Shown: positions 36,838-47,906, numbered from the stretch's first letter. The stretch is 64,000 nt of DNA from Gordonia jacobaea (GCF_001186365.1 NZ_LDTZ01000013.1:310001-374000), one strand, 5' to 3'. Numbers and translations are program-made. Notes: generated by a model not told the origin, from the sequence alone.

Positions 36838-37032
36838 GTGCTGCGCGAGGCAGCCGAGCGGGGCCGGGTCGGTCGAAAAGCCGTCGTCGCAACGAATTGT
36901 TGTCTTTTGCGACGCAAAAGGATCTCGCGAACGAAAACTGCAGGTCGAAGCCGTGCCGTGCAGTTCGCTCTTCAAGTCAGTCGCATAACCCGGTGACGCG
37001 TGTCGGCGCCGACGAGTAGGTTGGTTGGTGCC
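36838..37032. other. Gap after the transglutaminase operon; palindrome and possible tiny frame
   Basis: The gap contains a perfect inverted repeat, CTTTTGCG-A-CGCAAAAG, at 36904-36920 and a 12-base palindrome, GTCGGCGCCGAC, at 37002-37013. A -10-like TAGGTT lies at 37017-37022, ahead of ATG 37033. A 61-codon frame (36834-37019) starts with the same 4-base GTGA overlap used by the two genes before it, but its product is Ser/Arg-rich and does not look like a typical protein. I do not call it a gene. Confidence 0.5.
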
Positions 37033-38172
37033 ATGACGGTCATCACAGAAAGCCGCGTCACCAGCGTGGTGCGTGCCGCAGAAAACATGTTGTCCCGCAG
37101 AGCGGGGTCGCCGGTGGTTCTCGCCGATCCCGAGGATCTCGGAGGGAGCGGCCGAACCACAGTCGTCCGGGTACGCGTGGCGCAGAACCCACTGTCGATG
37201 GACCGCACCCTCGTCATCAAGGCGCTCCCGAGTCACGAGGACCCGCAGGCGTTTCACCGCGAGATCGCATCGTACAAATACGCGACGGCACTGCCGACGG
37301 AGTCACGGCCCGGTCCGCAACTGATTGCCTCCGACCCCGACAACCGGTTGATGGTGCTCTCCGACCTCGGCCGCGGGCACCCGTTGACGGTGCTGCTCGC
37401 CGACGCCGACGTGGTCGAGATGAGCCGCGCGGTGAGCGCGTGGGGCCAGGCGCTCGGCCGGATGCATGCCGCAACAGTCGGCGGAGAAGGCGACTTCGAC
37501 GCCCTCGTGCGCCACGGTGCGGCGGGCACCGCGGGCAGGGACATCCTCCGCGACGAAGCGATCCGTGCGGTGTCCGCAGCATCGGCGCGGGTTGCCGACC
37601 TCGGGCTGACGCTTCCCGACGCCGTCGCCGAGGCGCTGACGTCGGCCTGCGCACTCTTCGACGAGGGTGATCACCGCGCGTTCAGTCCCTCCGACGTCGG
37701 CCCCGAGAACATCCTCCTCAACGACGACGGCGTGCAGTTCATGGATTACGAGTGGGGCGGATTCCGCGACGCCACACTCGACATCGCCTACGGGTTGGTC
37801 ACCTTTGCCCCGCAACTCGGGCCGGCGGGCGTCGCCCACCGCCTCGACCTCGAGGTGTCGATGGTCGACGCCTGGCGCTCAGAAGTGGTGCCGATCTGGC
37901 CCGCCCTCGAGCGCGATCGCTACATGGCGCGCCAGTTGCTCACGGCTCGGCTGCTGTGGGTGTGGTTGTCGACGGTGTGGATGCTGCCCGATTCGTCGAC
38001 CGACACCGTTCCGATGACGCACTACGCCCACGACTGGGCGCTGCACACCAACGATCCCCGCGTCCTCGTGGCACGCTGGTCCGATCTCGCCGCCGCGGCG
38101 ACGAGCAACGCCGAGATCTCTGAGTTCGCAACCGAAGTGGGCCTCGCGCTGCAGCGTGCGTGGCTGGACTGA
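37033..38172 (+). CDS. Aminoglycoside phosphotransferase-fold protein, function unknown
   Basis: This 379-residue protein has a kinase-like APH fold. The N-lobe contains [24 protein letters not shown], with the strand-3 Lys and the helix Glu. The catalytic-loop region is [13 protein letters not shown] (Asp221, Asn226) and the metal-binding block is [20 protein letters not shown] (Asp238). The His that normally precedes the catalytic Asp in H-x-D-x4-N is Pro219 here. It may phosphorylate a small molecule or be catalytically altered. ATG 37033 follows weak Shine-Dalgarno sequence but a -10-like TAGGTT. It is close to rarA and may share its transcript. Confidence 0.72.
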   Translation: MTVITESRVTSVVRAAENMLSRRAGSPVVLADPEDLGGSGRTTVVRVRVAQNPLSMDRTLVIKALPSHEDPQAFHREIASYKYATALPTESRPGPQLIASDPDNRLMVLSDLGRGHPLTVLLADADVVEMSRAVSAWGQALGRMHAATVGGEGDFDALVRHGAAGTAGRDILRDEAIRAVSAASARVADLGLTLPDAVAEALTSACALFDEGDHRAFSPSDVGPENILLNDDGVQFMDYEWGGFRDATLDIAYGLVTFAPQLGPAGVAHRLDLEVSMVDAWRSEVVPIWPALERDRYMARQLLTARLLWVWLSTVWMLPDSSTDTVPMTHYAHDWALHTNDPRVLVARWSDLAAAATSNAEISEFATEVGLALQRAWLD

Positions 38173-38177
38173 CCGCA

Positions 38178-39590
38178 GTGGGGGGATTGTTCGACCCGCC
38201 GCCTCAGAGTTCGACGAGCGGCGCCACATCGCTGACATCACCGCCGTCACCATCCGCACCGCTGGCGGTGCGGATGCGTCCGCAGAGTCTCGACGACATC
38301 GTCGGCCAGCAACATCTCCTCGGCGCCGGGTCGCCATTGCGGCGTCTGATCAACGGGTCGGGCGCGGCGTCCGTGATGCTCTACGGCCCGCCGGGAACCG
38401 GAAAGACGACGATGGCGTCGCTCATCTCGAGCGCTGCGGGAGGTCGCTTCGAAGCGCTTTCCGCGTTGTCCGCGGGCGTGAAGGAGGTGCGCGCGGTCAT
38501 CGAGGTCGCGCGGCGCCGACTGGCGGCGGGTGAGCAGACCGTCTTGTTCATCGACGAGGTCCACAGGTTCTCCAAGACCCAGCAGGATGCACTGCTCGAC
38601 GCCGTCGAGAACCGCATCGTCCTCCTCGTCGCCGCGACCACCGAGAATCCGTCGTTCTCCGTCGTGTCGCCGCTATTGTCCAGATCGCTTGTGCTGCAGC
38701 TGCGTTCGCTCACCGACGACGACATTCGCACGGTGCTGCGCCGCGCGGTCGCCGACGAACGCGGACTCGGCGGCGCGGTCACCGTCACCGACGACGCATA
38801 CGCCCACCTCGTGGCCGTCGCGGGCGGCGACGCGCGCAGAGCACTGACCGCACTCGAAGCCAGCGCCGACGCAGCGCTGCGCGAACCGGCACCCGGTGCC
38901 GAGGAGATCGGTGAGGAGGGGGTAGGCGAGATCCCCGAGATCGGTGTGTCCGACGTCGAGGCGGCCATCGACCGTGCGGCTGTGCGGTACGACCGCGACG
39001 GCGACCAGCACTACGACGTGACCAGCGCGTTCATCAAGTCGATCCGCGGGTCCGACGTCGACGCCGCGGTGCACTACCTCGCCCGGATGATCGCCGCGGG
39101 CGAAGATCCCAGATTCATCGCACGACGTCTGATGATCCACGCGAGCGAAGACATCGGGATGGCCGATCCGATGGCGTTGCAGACCGCTGTCGCCGCGGCG
39201 CAGGTGGTGGCTCTCGTGGGGATGCCGGAGGCCAAGCTGGCGCTCACGCAGGCGACGATCCACCTCGCGACCGCACCGAAGTCCGCGGGCGTCGTCAGCG
39301 CCATCGGCGCTGCGCTCGCCGACGTCGAAGCGGGCAAGGCCGGAGCGGTGCCGCCCGGATTGCGCGATGCCCACTACAGCGGCGCCAAGAAGCTGGGTAG
39401 CGGCGTCGGATATCAATACCCGCACAACGATCCCGACGGTGTTGTGCCGCAACAGTATCCACCCGACGAGCTCGTCGGCGTCGACTACTACGTGCCGACC
39501 GATCACGGTTTCGAGCGCGAGATCGGGCCGCGGGTGGCCAAACTGCGGTCGATCGTGCGACGGGCGACGCGCCGGTCCAAGAAGGCGTGA
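38178..39590 (+). CDS. rarA: Replication-associated recombination protein A (MgsA/RarA AAA+ ATPase)
   Basis: This 470-residue AAA+ protein acts at stalled replication forks. It shows [17 protein letters not shown], Walker [15 protein letters not shown], Walker [19 protein letters not shown] and sensor 1 [12 protein letters not shown]. The C-terminal tetramerisation part includes [31 protein letters not shown] and [11 protein letters not shown] 38178 gives the usual VGGLFDPP start just after the previous stop; GTG 38160 is an alternative that would overlap it. It corresponds to Rv2559c and precedes alaS in mycobacteria. Here a two-gene minus-strand block intervenes. Confidence 0.95.
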   Translation: MGGLFDPPPQSSTSGATSLTSPPSPSAPLAVRMRPQSLDDIVGQQHLLGAGSPLRRLINGSGAASVMLYGPPGTGKTTMASLISSAAGGRFEALSALSAGVKEVRAVIEVARRRLAAGEQTVLFIDEVHRFSKTQQDALLDAVENRIVLLVAATTENPSFSVVSPLLSRSLVLQLRSLTDDDIRTVLRRAVADERGLGGAVTVTDDAYAHLVAVAGGDARRALTALEASADAALREPAPGAEEIGEEGVGEIPEIGVSDVEAAIDRAAVRYDRDGDQHYDVTSAFIKSIRGSDVDAAVHYLARMIAAGEDPRFIARRLMIHASEDIGMADPMALQTAVAAAQVVALVGMPEAKLALTQATIHLATAPKSAGVVSAIGAALADVEAGKAGAVPPGLRDAHYSGAKKLGSGVGYQYPHNDPDGVVPQQYPPDELVGVDYYVPTDHGFEREIGPRVAKLRSIVRRATRRSKKA

Positions 39591-39596
39591 CGCGAC

Positions 39597-40790
39597 TCAG
39601 CGGTGGCGTGTTGCGAACGCCAGAACTGTTGCTGCCGCGGCCATTCCGGCGCCGACCCACACCGGCGACACCCAACCGAGTCCTGCACCGATCGTCAGTC
39701 CACCGAGGAACGTGCCGATCGCATTGCCCACGTTGAACGCGGCGATGTTCGCTGCCGACGCCATGGTCGGAGCATCGCCCGCGAAGTGCATGACACGCAG
39801 TTGCAGTGGCGGGCTCGTCGCGAAGCCCACGAGTCCCATGACGAAGAGCAGGATCGCGACGGCGACCGGCACGTGTGCAAGCAGTGCGTAGGCGACGAGG
39901 GTGAGGGTCAGCAGCACGGCCAGGATGCGCAGCGTGAGTGAGAGGTTGCGATCTGCGGCCCAGCCGCCCGCGACGTTGCCGACGCACAATCCGAGTCCGA
40001 AGATGATCAGCAGCCAGGCCACCGCGGACTCCGGATAGCCCGTCACATGCGTGACGAGGGGCTCGACGTAGATGAACGCGCCGAAGACTCCGCCGAAGAG
40101 CACCATTGTCAGGACGATCGAGATCAGCACCTGCGGGCGGAGCAGCACGCGGTAGGCCGATCCGCCGTTCGACGTCGGCGCGGGGCGTGACGGGACGAGT
40201 GCCACGATCCCGACCAGTGCGACAAGCCCGACGACGCTCACCATCCAGAACGCCGCACGCCAGCCGAAGTGTTGGCCCACAACGGTTCCGAAGGGAACCC
40301 CGATCACATTCGCCGCAGTCAAGCCGGTGAACATGACCGCTATGGCGCTGGCTCTGCGGTGCGGCGCCACGAGGTCGGCCGCCAGCACGGCGCCGATACC
40401 GAAGTAGCCGCCGTGGCACATCGCTGTGACCACGCGGCCGAGCAACGCCACGTCGAACGTCGGTGCGAGGGCGGTGAGCACGTTGCCGACGATGAACAGG
40501 CACAGCAGCACCACCAGCGCGCGTTTGGGTGGTCGCCTGCTGAGGAATGCGGTGACGGTGAAGGCTCCGACGGCGACGGCGAGCGCATATCCCCAGATCA
40601 ACGCGCCCGCGGAGGGCACCGATACGCGCAGCGACTCGGCGACGTCGGACAGCAGTCCGGAGATGATGAACTCGGTCAGGCCGATGCCGAATCCGCCGAC
40701 AGCCAGTGCGGTCAGGGCCGCTCGGGCGTGTGGTCTGGCGGTGGTCTTGTCCGGGGTGGAATCTGTTGCGGGCGTTGTCGTCTCGCTCAT
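39597..40790 (-). CDS. MFS transporter, drug/arabinose-efflux type
   Basis: This 397-residue protein has 12 predicted membrane helices and the MFS pattern of the DHA1 exporters. It opens with LAVGGFGIGLTEFIISGLL, and helix 4 is followed by LLGRVVTAMCHGGYFGIGAVLAADLV, a signature of the AraJ/chloramphenicol-efflux group. The substrate cannot be read from the sequence. AAGGAA precedes the ATG at 40790. It lies 75 bases downstream of an XRE regulator on the same strand, which probably controls it. The two-gene block is absent from this position in M. tuberculosis as I recall it. Confidence 0.88.
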   Translation of the reverse strand: MSETTTPATDSTPDKTTARPHARAALTALAVGGFGIGLTEFIISGLLSDVAESLRVSVPSAGALIWGYALAVAVGAFTVTAFLSRRPPKRALVVLLCLFIVGNVLTALAPTFDVALLGRVVTAMCHGGYFGIGAVLAADLVAPHRRASAIAVMFTGLTAANVIGVPFGTVVGQHFGWRAAFWMVSVVGLVALVGIVALVPSRPAPTSNGGSAYRVLLRPQVLISIVLTMVLFGGVFGAFIYVEPLVTHVTGYPESAVAWLLIIFGLGLCVGNVAGGWAADRNLSLTLRILAVLLTLTLVAYALLAHVPVAVAILLFVMGLVGFATSPPLQLRVMHFAGDAPTMASAANIAAFNVGNAIGTFLGGLTIGAGLGWVSPVWVGAGMAAAATVLAFATRHR

Positions 40791-40865
40791 GGTGTTTCCT
40801 TCACGACGAAATGACGCGCGGTCGGGTGACCGGCGTGGGAAAAGGGCGAACGGGGTGGCGCGGGC

Positions 40866-41738
40866 TCAGCCCGAGAGAGTTGTGCTCGCGAGCAGACGTA
40901 GCGCGTCGTCGTGCGACGAACCGGGCGTGGCGTGCATGAGCATCAATCGATGCCCGTCCTCCTGGGGGAGATGCAGCATGTCGTAGGTGAGGTCGAGCTC
41001 GCCGACGATGGGATGTCGGAAGCGTTTGGTGCCGCTCGAACAGGATTCGACGGGGTGCTGCGCCCAGATGCGAGCGAAATCGGCGCTGCTGGAGGCGAGG
41101 TCCGAGACGAGATCGGCGATGTCGTCGTTGGCGCCGTTGGCGTTCACGTGTCCGGTGACCAGCGGCCCCGTGACGTATCTCAGCGAGGCGACTGCCAGTC
41201 GTGCCTCGAACTCCCAGTCACGGTGCAGCGCACGCGTGGCCGGGTCGGTGAACAGCATCGACACCTTGTTCGGTGGTGTGTCGGACGTCGGGGCCGCAGG
41301 GTCGAGGTGACTTGCCAGCACCGCGTGGCCAAGGCGGTTCCACCCGACGATGTCCTGCACGGGCGACAGTGCGATCGCCGCGACGTCGGGCATCGCGTCG
41401 AGCAACGTCGCGAGACCGGGACGCATCCGCGACCGGACGGGCCGGGGCGTCGCCGAGCCCGCGAGGTGATAGAGATGTGCGCGCTCGACCTCGTCGAGGC
41501 GCAGCGCGCGTGCCAACGCGTCGATCACCTGCGTCGACGGATTCGACGCCGCGCCCTGTTCGAGGCGGGTGTAATAGGTGAGCGAGACACCTGCGAGTTC
41601 TGCGAGTTCTTCGCGACGCAGCCCCGGTACCCGCCGGAGACCCGTCGTGACGACGCCGAGGTCGGCGGGTACGAGCGCGGCGCGGCGGCTGCGCAGGAAG
41701 TCGGCGAGTTGCTCGGCGGCGGTGGATGCGTTGGTCAC
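40866..41738 (-). CDS. XRE-family regulator with MmyB-like ligand-binding domain
   Basis: This 290-residue protein has an N-terminal helix-turn-helix ([21 protein letters not shown] then TRLEQG) followed by a MmyB-like domain of about 170 residues with [15 protein letters not shown]. The MmyB domain is a PAS-like fold thought to bind small hydrophobic ligands. It lies directly upstream of an MFS exporter on the same strand, so ligand-controlled efflux is the likely role. It starts at ATG 41738, divergent from alaS across a 236-base gap. Confidence 0.88.
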   Translation of the reverse strand: MTNASTAAEQLADFLRSRRAALVPADLGVVTTGLRRVPGLRREELAELAGVSLTYYTRLEQGAASNPSTQVIDALARALRLDEVERAHLYHLAGSATPRPVRSRMRPGLATLLDAMPDVAAIALSPVQDIVGWNRLGHAVLASHLDPAAPTSDTPPNKVSMLFTDPATRALHRDWEFEARLAVASLRYVTGPLVTGHVNANGANDDIADLVSDLASSSADFARIWAQHPVESCSSGTKRFRHPIVGELDLTYDMLHLPQEDGHRLMLMHATPGSSHDDALRLLASTTLSG

Positions 41739-41974
41739 CGATCCATGGTCGCGCGATCGGCCGCGGCGTGCCTGTCCCTGTCGGTGACAGTCGACCAGAC
41801 GGCCACAACACCGCTGTCCAGCACGGCCTTCTCGTGCTGCTGACGACGCAATTCAGGTGTCCTCGTCGCGCGGCGGTAGGCTGGTATGTCGCAGATCGTC
41901 GGATTCGCGCACGCCCCGAGTCAGTCCGACGCAGACCTTCCAGACGCACCACGACGACCGAGGACGAGAACCCA
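41739..41974. other. Divergent gap between XRE regulator and alaS
   Basis: This 236-base gap must contain the promoters of both neighbours. A -10-like TAGGCT at 41878-41883 faces alaS. A frame that reads through from 41726 into alaS has no ribosome-binding support. I see no RNA switch, repeat or small gene here. Confidence 0.45.
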
Positions 41975-44647
41975 GTGCAGACGCATGAGATCCGGCAGCG
42001 ATTCCTTGATCACTTCATCAAGGCCGGACACACCGAGGTGCCCAGTGCCTCACTGATCCTCGACGATCCCAACCTGCTGTTCGTCAACGCCGGCATGGTG
42101 CCGTTCAAGCCCTACTTCCTCGGTGAGCAGACCCCGCCGTTCGACCGCGCCACCAGCGTGCAGAAGTGTGTCCGCACACTCGACATCGAAGAGGTGGGCA
42201 TCACCACCCGCCACAACACCTTCTTCCAGATGGCGGGCAACTTCTCGTTCGGCGACTACTTCAAGCGCGAGGCCATCCGCTTCGCGTGGGATCTGCTCAC
42301 CTCGTCGGTGGACGACGGCGGATACGGCATCGACCCGCAGAAGCTGTGGCCGACGGTCTACCTCGACGACGACGAGGCATTCGCGATCTGGCGTGACGAG
42401 ATCGGTGTTCCCGCAGAGCGCATCCAGCGGCGCGGGATGAAGGACAACTACTGGTCGATGGGCGTGCCCGGCCCGTGCGGTCCGTGCTCGGAGATCTTCT
42501 ACGACCGTGGCCCCGACTACGGCGTCGAAGGCGGACCCGAAGCCGACGAGGATCGCTACATCGAGATCTGGAATCTCGTGTTCATGCAGAACGAGCGAGG
42601 CCCCGGCGGAGCCAAGGAAAATTACGAGATCCTCGGCCCGCTGCCGAAGAAGAACATCGACACCGGCATGGGTGTCGAGCGCGTGGCCTGCCTGCTGCAG
42701 GGCGTCGACAACGTCTACGAGACCGACCTGCTCAAGCCGCTGATCGACCTTGCGTCGGAGCTGACCGGTCGGGGCTACGGGGCGGGCAATCACGACGACG
42801 ACGTGAGGTTCCGCGTCATCGCCGACCACGCCCGCACCGCGGTGATGCTCATCGGCGACGGCGTGCTCCCCGGCAACGACGGACGCGGCTACGTGCTGCG
42901 GCGCCTGTTGCGCCGTGTGGTGCGCTCCATGCGGTTGCTCGGCGATGCCAAGCCGACGATGGAGATCATCGTGAACACGGTGATCGACGTCATGTCGCCG
43001 TCCTATCCCGAACTCGCCGAGCAGCGCGCCCACATCGTCTCGGTCGCCGTCGGGGAGGAGACGTCCTTCGCGAAGACGCTCGAGGCAGGCTCCAAGCTGT
43101 TCGCCGACGCCGCACAGGCCACCAAGGCCGCACACAAGAAGACGATCAGCGGCAACGACGCCTTCACCCTGCACGACACCTACGGATTCCCGATCGATCT
43201 GACGCTCGAGATGGCCGCGGAAGCGGGCCTCGACGTCGACCAGCAGGGATTCACCGAACTGATGGCGGAGCAGAAGCAGCGCGCGAAGGACGACGCGGTC
43301 GCCCGCAAGACCGGGCACACCGACGCCGCTGTGTACCGCGAGTTCCTCGACCGCGGTCCCACGGAGTTCACCGGCTTCGACGAACTGGTGTCGGAGGCGC
43401 GAGTGCTCGGCCTCATCACCGACGGCACGCGTGTGCGGTCGGCGGGGCCGGGGGAGCAGACCACGGTGGTCCTCGACCGCACCCCGTTGTACGCGGAGTC
43501 GGGCGGCCAGATGGCCGACGTCGGCACCATCACCACCAGCGACGGCACCCGCCTCACCGTCAGCGACGTGCAGAAGGTCGGCAAGTCGGTGTGGCTACAC
43601 AAGGCCACTGTCGACGCCGGTGAGATCCACGACGGCGACGAGGTCATCGCTTCCGTCGATCAGTCGTGGAGACACGGTGCGACACAAGGGCATTCGGGTA
43701 CGCACATGGTGCATGCCGCGCTGCGCGAGGTGCTCGGCCCCAGTGCGACACAGGCCGGATCGCTCAACCGGCCCGGCTACCTCCGATTCGACTTCCACTC
43801 CGGCTCGGCGCTGAGCGAGGATCAGCGACAGCAGATCGAGGAGATCTCGAACGCCGCCGTCGAATCCAATTACCCGGTGCACACCTTCGAGACCGGCCTG
43901 AGTGAGGCGAAGGCGATGGGCGCGATGGCGCTCTTCGGCGAGAACTACGGCGACGTCGTCCGCGTCGTCGAGATCGGCGGTCCCTTCTCGATGGAGCTCT
44001 GCGGCGGAACGCATGTGGCGTCGTCGGCGCAGATCGGGCCGGTCACGCTGATCGGCGAATCCTCCGTCGGATCGGGTGTGCGGCGCGTCGAGGCATACGT
44101 CGGAATGGACTCGTTCCGCTACCTGTCCAAGGAGCGTGCGTTGCTCGCGGGACTGGCCTCGTCGCTCAAGGTCCCGTCCGCTGAGGTCCCCGGTCGCGTC
44201 GAGCAACTCGTCACCCGCCTGCGCGACGCGGAGAAGCAGCTCGAGAAGGTTCGCGCCGATGCCGCTCGCTCGGCGGCCGGAGGTCTGCTCGATTCCGCCG
44301 ACACCGTCGGCTCGACACTCGTGGTCGGTGGGGTGGTCCCGGGAGTCGGGGCGAACGACCTACGCGGCATCGCGACCGATCTGCGAGGCCGTGTCGGTGA
44401 TCGGCAGGCCGTGATCGCGTTGTTCTCGACGACGGGTGAGGGTGACGAGACCAAGGTTCCGTTCGTCATCGCCACCACCGATGCCGCACGAGGCGCAGGC
44501 ATCAAAGCGGGCGATCTGGTCAAGGAGATCGCGCCACTCGTGGGCGGACGCGGCGGCGGCAAACCCGACCTCGCGCAGGGATCGGGGACCGACGCCGCGG
44601 GGATCGACGCGGCGCGGACCCGCATTCGGGAGATCGTCGGCCGATGA
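41975..44647 (+). CDS. alaS: Alanyl-tRNA synthetase
   Basis: This 890-residue class II synthetase starts with TRQHEI-type sequence [19 protein letters not shown] and contains the core [17 protein letters not shown] and [15 protein letters not shown]. The editing domain has zinc ligands in HSGTHM and CGGTHV, and a C-terminal DHHA1 region ends [13 protein letters not shown] 41975 is chosen by comparison with the family N-terminus. It is followed by ruvX in a 4-base overlap, an arrangement also found in mycobacteria. Confidence 0.97.
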   Translation: MQTHEIRQRFLDHFIKAGHTEVPSASLILDDPNLLFVNAGMVPFKPYFLGEQTPPFDRATSVQKCVRTLDIEEVGITTRHNTFFQMAGNFSFGDYFKREAIRFAWDLLTSSVDDGGYGIDPQKLWPTVYLDDDEAFAIWRDEIGVPAERIQRRGMKDNYWSMGVPGPCGPCSEIFYDRGPDYGVEGGPEADEDRYIEIWNLVFMQNERGPGGAKENYEILGPLPKKNIDTGMGVERVACLLQGVDNVYETDLLKPLIDLASELTGRGYGAGNHDDDVRFRVIADHARTAVMLIGDGVLPGNDGRGYVLRRLLRRVVRSMRLLGDAKPTMEIIVNTVIDVMSPSYPELAEQRAHIVSVAVGEETSFAKTLEAGSKLFADAAQATKAAHKKTISGNDAFTLHDTYGFPIDLTLEMAAEAGLDVDQQGFTELMAEQKQRAKDDAVARKTGHTDAAVYREFLDRGPTEFTGFDELVSEARVLGLITDGTRVRSAGPGEQTTVVLDRTPLYAESGGQMADVGTITTSDGTRLTVSDVQKVGKSVWLHKATVDAGEIHDGDEVIASVDQSWRHGATQGHSGTHMVHAALREVLGPSATQAGSLNRPGYLRFDFHSGSALSEDQRQQIEEISNAAVESNYPVHTFETGLSEAKAMGAMALFGENYGDVVRVVEIGGPFSMELCGGTHVASSAQIGPVTLIGESSVGSGVRRVEAYVGMDSFRYLSKERALLAGLASSLKVPSAEVPGRVEQLVTRLRDAEKQLEKVRADAARSAAGGLLDSADTVGSTLVVGGVVPGVGANDLRGIATDLRGRVGDRQAVIALFSTTGEGDETKVPFVIATTDAARGAGIKAGDLVKEIAPLVGGRGGGKPDLAQGSGTDAAGIDAARTRIREIVGR

Positions 44648-45072
44648 GTCTGACTCGGGGGCGTCGTCTCGGCGTCGACGTGGGGAGCGTGCGGATCGGG
44701 GTCGCCGTGAGCGATCCCGACGGCATCCTCGCGACACCCGTCGAGACGGTCGCCGGAGCCGATGTCGACGCCGCTGTGGCGCGACTGCGCGCGCTGGTCG
44801 AGGAGTACGAAGCCGTCGAGGTGATCGTCGGGTTACCCAAGACGCTGCGCAACACGGACGGTCCGGCAGCCGAGAAGGCGCGCGCCTTCGGGGCCCGACT
44901 CGCCGAAGAACTTGAGGGGATTTCAGTCGTGTTTTCTGACGAACGACTCACCACCGTAGCTGCGCAGCAGGCGCTGCACGCCAGTGGACGCAGCGTCAAG
45001 GCGTCGCGTGGGGTGATTGATCAGGCGGCGGCGGTCGCTATTCTTCAGGGGTGGCTGGATTCGCGACGATGA
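44644..45072 (+). CDS. ruvX: Putative pre-16S rRNA nuclease / Holliday-junction-resolvase fold protein RuvX
   Basis: This 142-residue RNase H-fold protein of the YqgF family has [19 protein letters not shown] at the N-terminus, [20 protein letters not shown] in the middle and [14 protein letters not shown]. The acidic C-terminal segment is [16 protein letters not shown]. YqgF is linked to 16S rRNA 5' maturation in Escherichia coli. The start overlaps alaS by 4 bases, and mltG follows after 67 bases. Confidence 0.93.
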   Translation: MSLTRGRRLGVDVGSVRIGVAVSDPDGILATPVETVAGADVDAAVARLRALVEEYEAVEVIVGLPKTLRNTDGPAAEKARAFGARLAEELEGISVVFSDERLTTVAAQQALHASGRSVKASRGVIDQAAAVAILQGWLDSRR

Positions 45073-45139
45073 GTGGTTCAACGCTGTCCACGGACCATCT
45101 CGCCGTGCGAGCCGTTCGATGTGAGGGAGGGGACGTTCG

Positions 45140-46936
45140 GTGACCGACGAACGGCATCGGAATCGTCATCGTGAAGCCTCTGATCACCCTACCGAAGGAC
45201 TCGATCTCGAGCGACTGCGGTACTTCACCCAACCGGCCGATGGCAAGCCGCACAATCGACATCGGCGTCGGCGTACCGGCACCACCGGACAGATACCGGT
45301 AGTCCGAACCGACACCCCGAGATCCGAACGACCGCGACCCGACGGCGCGCAGGCGCCACAGCCGACGCGGAACGTCGCAGAGGGTCGTGCTCCGCGTCCG
45401 GTGCAGCGTGCGCCACAGGCCCCCGCCACGTCGCCGCGGCCGGCTGATCGGCCAGTCCGCCGTCCGGAACCGGTCTCCGACGTCGAGCCGGTGGACACCT
45501 TCCACATGGCCGCACCGCGTCGCGCCCGCCCGCAACGGATCGCGCCGACACCTCCCGTCGACAAGCAACTCGACACCGCACCGGTCGAGCCGACTCCGGT
45601 CGAAGCCCCGGTGGCGTCGAGGGCGTCGGTTTCACAGGACTCATACGATGCGCGCGACTACCAGAGCGCAGGCGTCGCACTCGAGTCGATCGAGACCGAC
45701 GAGTCGTACGACTCGATAGACCACGACCAGCCGATCTCGCCGACGCGCAGGGGGAGGGTTCGCGCCCACACTCCCGAATCGCGACGCAGGCGACGTAAGC
45801 GACGAACCGTGCTCGCAGCGGTCATCGCCATCATGCTGATCGCGGTGGTCGGGGTCGGCTACTACGGATTGCGTGCGGCGGGCATGCTCGACTCGCGCAA
45901 GGACTACACCAACGCCGCGGGTACCGGCGACGTGATCGTCGACATTCCGCAAAACTCCACGCTGAAGGATTTCGGGCGAATCCTCGCAGACGACAACGTC
46001 GTCGGCAGTCAGCGCGCATTCATCAATGCTGCTGATGGACAAGCGATTTCGGGCGGCTACTACAAGCTGCGCACCGAGATTCCCGCGTCGACAGCAGTGC
46101 AGATGCTGACAGATGGGACGACGCACCGGGTCGGTCGGGTCGTGGTTCCGGAGGGTCTGCAGCTCGACACGAAGAAGGGTGCCGACGGCAAGACGACGCC
46201 CGGCATCTTCCAGATGATCTCCGACGCCACATCCGTCACCGTCAACGGACAGAAGGTCGGGGTATCGGTCGACGACCTGCAGAAGGCAGCAGCAGGCACC
46301 TCCGCGCAGGAACTCGGTGTTCCCGATTGGGCGGTGGCCGACGTCGAGAAACTCAATGGTGATCACCGGCGGATCGAGGGGCTGATCGCTCCCGGAACGT
46401 GGGAGACGATCGACCCGCACATGTCGGCAACACAGATCCTGCAGCAGTTGATCTCGCAGAGTGCGCAGCGTTTCGCGCAGTGGGGCCTGAGCGATCAGGG
46501 TTCCAACGACTCGGGTCTGACGCCGTACCAGACCTTGGTGTCGGCGTCTGTTGTCGAGCGCGAGGTCGCCAAGCCCGACGACTACGCCAAGGTCGCGCGG
46601 GTGATCCTCAATCGCCTCGACAAAGACCAGCGTCTCGAGATGGATTCGACCGCCAACTACACCGCGACGGTGACCAACATCGACCTCGACGGTGAGGCGT
46701 ACAAGTCGGACAACGCGTGGAACACCTATCAGATGAAGGGGCTCCCTGCGACGCCGATCGGAGCGGTCGGCGAGCGTGCGCTCGAGGCGACCGAGCATCC
46801 GGAGGACGGCAACTGGCTCTACTTCGTCACCGTCGACCGCGAGGGTACGACGCTGTTCGCCGACACCTTCGATCAGCACAAACGCAATCGTGAGCAGGCG
46901 TGCAACAACAAGCTCCTGACCACCGGGTGTAGTTGA
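45140..46936 (+). CDS. mltG: Endolytic murein transglycosylase MltG
   Basis: This 598-residue protein has a long Pro/Arg-rich cytoplasmic region (about residues 1-220), one membrane helix near 223-246 (TVLAAVIAIMLIAVVGVGYYG) and an outer YceG domain. The domain includes a LysM-like part, and the catalytic Glu473 lies in SASVVEREV, followed by YAKVARVILNRLDK and LEMDSTANY. It cuts nascent glycan strands and helps set their length. The 220-residue disordered front is typical of actinobacterial versions and may be phosphorylated or bind partners. It is followed 4 bases later by aroE. Confidence 0.94.
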   Translation: MTDERHRNRHREASDHPTEGLDLERLRYFTQPADGKPHNRHRRRRTGTTGQIPVVRTDTPRSERPRPDGAQAPQPTRNVAEGRAPRPVQRAPQAPATSPRPADRPVRRPEPVSDVEPVDTFHMAAPRRARPQRIAPTPPVDKQLDTAPVEPTPVEAPVASRASVSQDSYDARDYQSAGVALESIETDESYDSIDHDQPISPTRRGRVRAHTPESRRRRRKRRTVLAAVIAIMLIAVVGVGYYGLRAAGMLDSRKDYTNAAGTGDVIVDIPQNSTLKDFGRILADDNVVGSQRAFINAADGQAISGGYYKLRTEIPASTAVQMLTDGTTHRVGRVVVPEGLQLDTKKGADGKTTPGIFQMISDATSVTVNGQKVGVSVDDLQKAAAGTSAQELGVPDWAVADVEKLNGDHRRIEGLIAPGTWETIDPHMSATQILQQLISQSAQRFAQWGLSDQGSNDSGLTPYQTLVSASVVEREVAKPDDYAKVARVILNRLDKDQRLEMDSTANYTATVTNIDLDGEAYKSDNAWNTYQMKGLPATPIGAVGERALEATEHPEDGNWLYFVTVDREGTTLFADTFDQHKRNREQACNNKLLTTGCS

Positions 46937-46940
46937 GTCG

Positions 46941-47798
46941 ATGGATCTGACACCTCCGCCGCGGCGCGCTCCCGTCGGTGGCGCGGTCGGGCGCCGCGCT
47001 GCGGTCCTCGGCTCGCCCGTCTCGCATTCGCGCTCACCCGACCTGCATCTCGCGGCCTACCGGTCGCTGGGCCTCGACGACTGGACCTACGAGCGGATCG
47101 AATGCGACGAGCGTCGGCTTCCCGACCTGGTGGGCGAGCTCTCACCTGAATGGGTGGGTCTGTCGGTCACCATGCCCGGCAAGCGTGTCGCACTCGAGGT
47201 CGCGGACGAACGCACCGAGCGGGCAGTCCTCGTGGGTTCGGCGAACACCCTGGTGCGCACCGAGACCGGTTGGCGCGCCGACTGCACCGACATCGACGGC
47301 ATGATCGGTGCCCTGCGGGAGGTCGACGTCGCGGCGTCGCAGCACCCGTACGCGGTGCTCGTCGGGGCAGGCGGAACCGCGCTACCGAGCGTTGCCGCCC
47401 TCGCAGAGGCCGGGTTCGGTGAACTGACGGTGGTCGCGCGCGACGAGACACGCGCGTCCGACGTGGTCGACCTCGCGCAGCGACTCGATCTCGACGTGCG
47501 CTTCCTCCCGTTTCGCCAGTCCCGAGAACTCCTCGACGCGAGCGCGGACGCGGGCGTCGTCGTATCGACGGTCCCCGCCGCGGCGGTCGAACCGATCATC
47601 GACTCGCTCACGCACACACGCGCGCTCGTCGACGTGATCTACAACCCGTGGCCGACGCCGCTTGCCGACGCCGTGTCGGCGAGCGGGGGGCGCGTTGTCG
47701 GGGGTCTGGTGATGTTGCTGAATCAGGCCTACAGCCAGGTGGAGCAGTTCACAGGACGTGTCGCACCGCGTGAGGCGATGGCCGCGGCGCTCGACTGA
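46941..47798 (+). CDS. aroE: Shikimate dehydrogenase (biosynthetic)
   Basis: This 285-residue enzyme reduces 3-dehydroshikimate to shikimate. The substrate site is LGSPVSHSRSPDLH and LSVTMPGKRVALE with the catalytic Lys; the paired Asp is in CTDIDGM. The dinucleotide loop is VGAGGTALPS, and the second strand ends in VVARDETRAS, where the Arg suggests NADPH. It contrasts with the NAD-type paralogue at 53251-54123. It begins the aro biosynthesis group and is followed by a prepilin peptidase gene, as in M. tuberculosis. Confidence 0.93.
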   Translation: MDLTPPPRRAPVGGAVGRRAAVLGSPVSHSRSPDLHLAAYRSLGLDDWTYERIECDERRLPDLVGELSPEWVGLSVTMPGKRVALEVADERTERAVLVGSANTLVRTETGWRADCTDIDGMIGALREVDVAASQHPYAVLVGAGGTALPSVAALAEAGFGELTVVARDETRASDVVDLAQRLDLDVRFLPFRQSRELLDASADAGVVVSTVPAAAVEPIIDSLTHTRALVDVIYNPWPTPLADAVSASGGRVVGGLVMLLNQAYSQVEQFTGRVAPREAMAAALD

Positions 47799-47802
47799 TC
47801 CC

Positions 47803-47846
47803 TCCCCAGACCCTGTTCTGTCCCCAGACACAGCCCTGTCCACAGG
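47803..47846 (+). repeat. 18-base imperfect tandem repeat after aroE
   Basis: An 18-base unit starting TCCCCAGAC (47803-47820) recurs at 47821-47838, and a partial third copy, TCCACAGG, ends the run. The repeats fall in the 108-base gap before the prepilin peptidase gene. No coding or hairpin role is obvious. Confidence 0.45.
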
Positions 47847-47906
47847 TTCGCCGCACATGTCGGCCGCGGGGCGTCGGATCGCGCCGCGTCGCCGAGACTG
47901 TCGTGC

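Noticed and set aside
36834..37019. 61-codon frame after the second transglutaminase, called as a gene
   Set aside because: Its product is rich in Ser and Arg with no recognisable pattern, and it spans a palindrome. The only support is the GTGA overlap, so it is kept as an observation only.
47837..47845. CTGTCCACA as a DnaA box or origin
   Set aside because: It is a single copy with one mismatch to TTGTCCACA and no dnaA or dnaN nearby. It fits better as part of the 18-base repeat.
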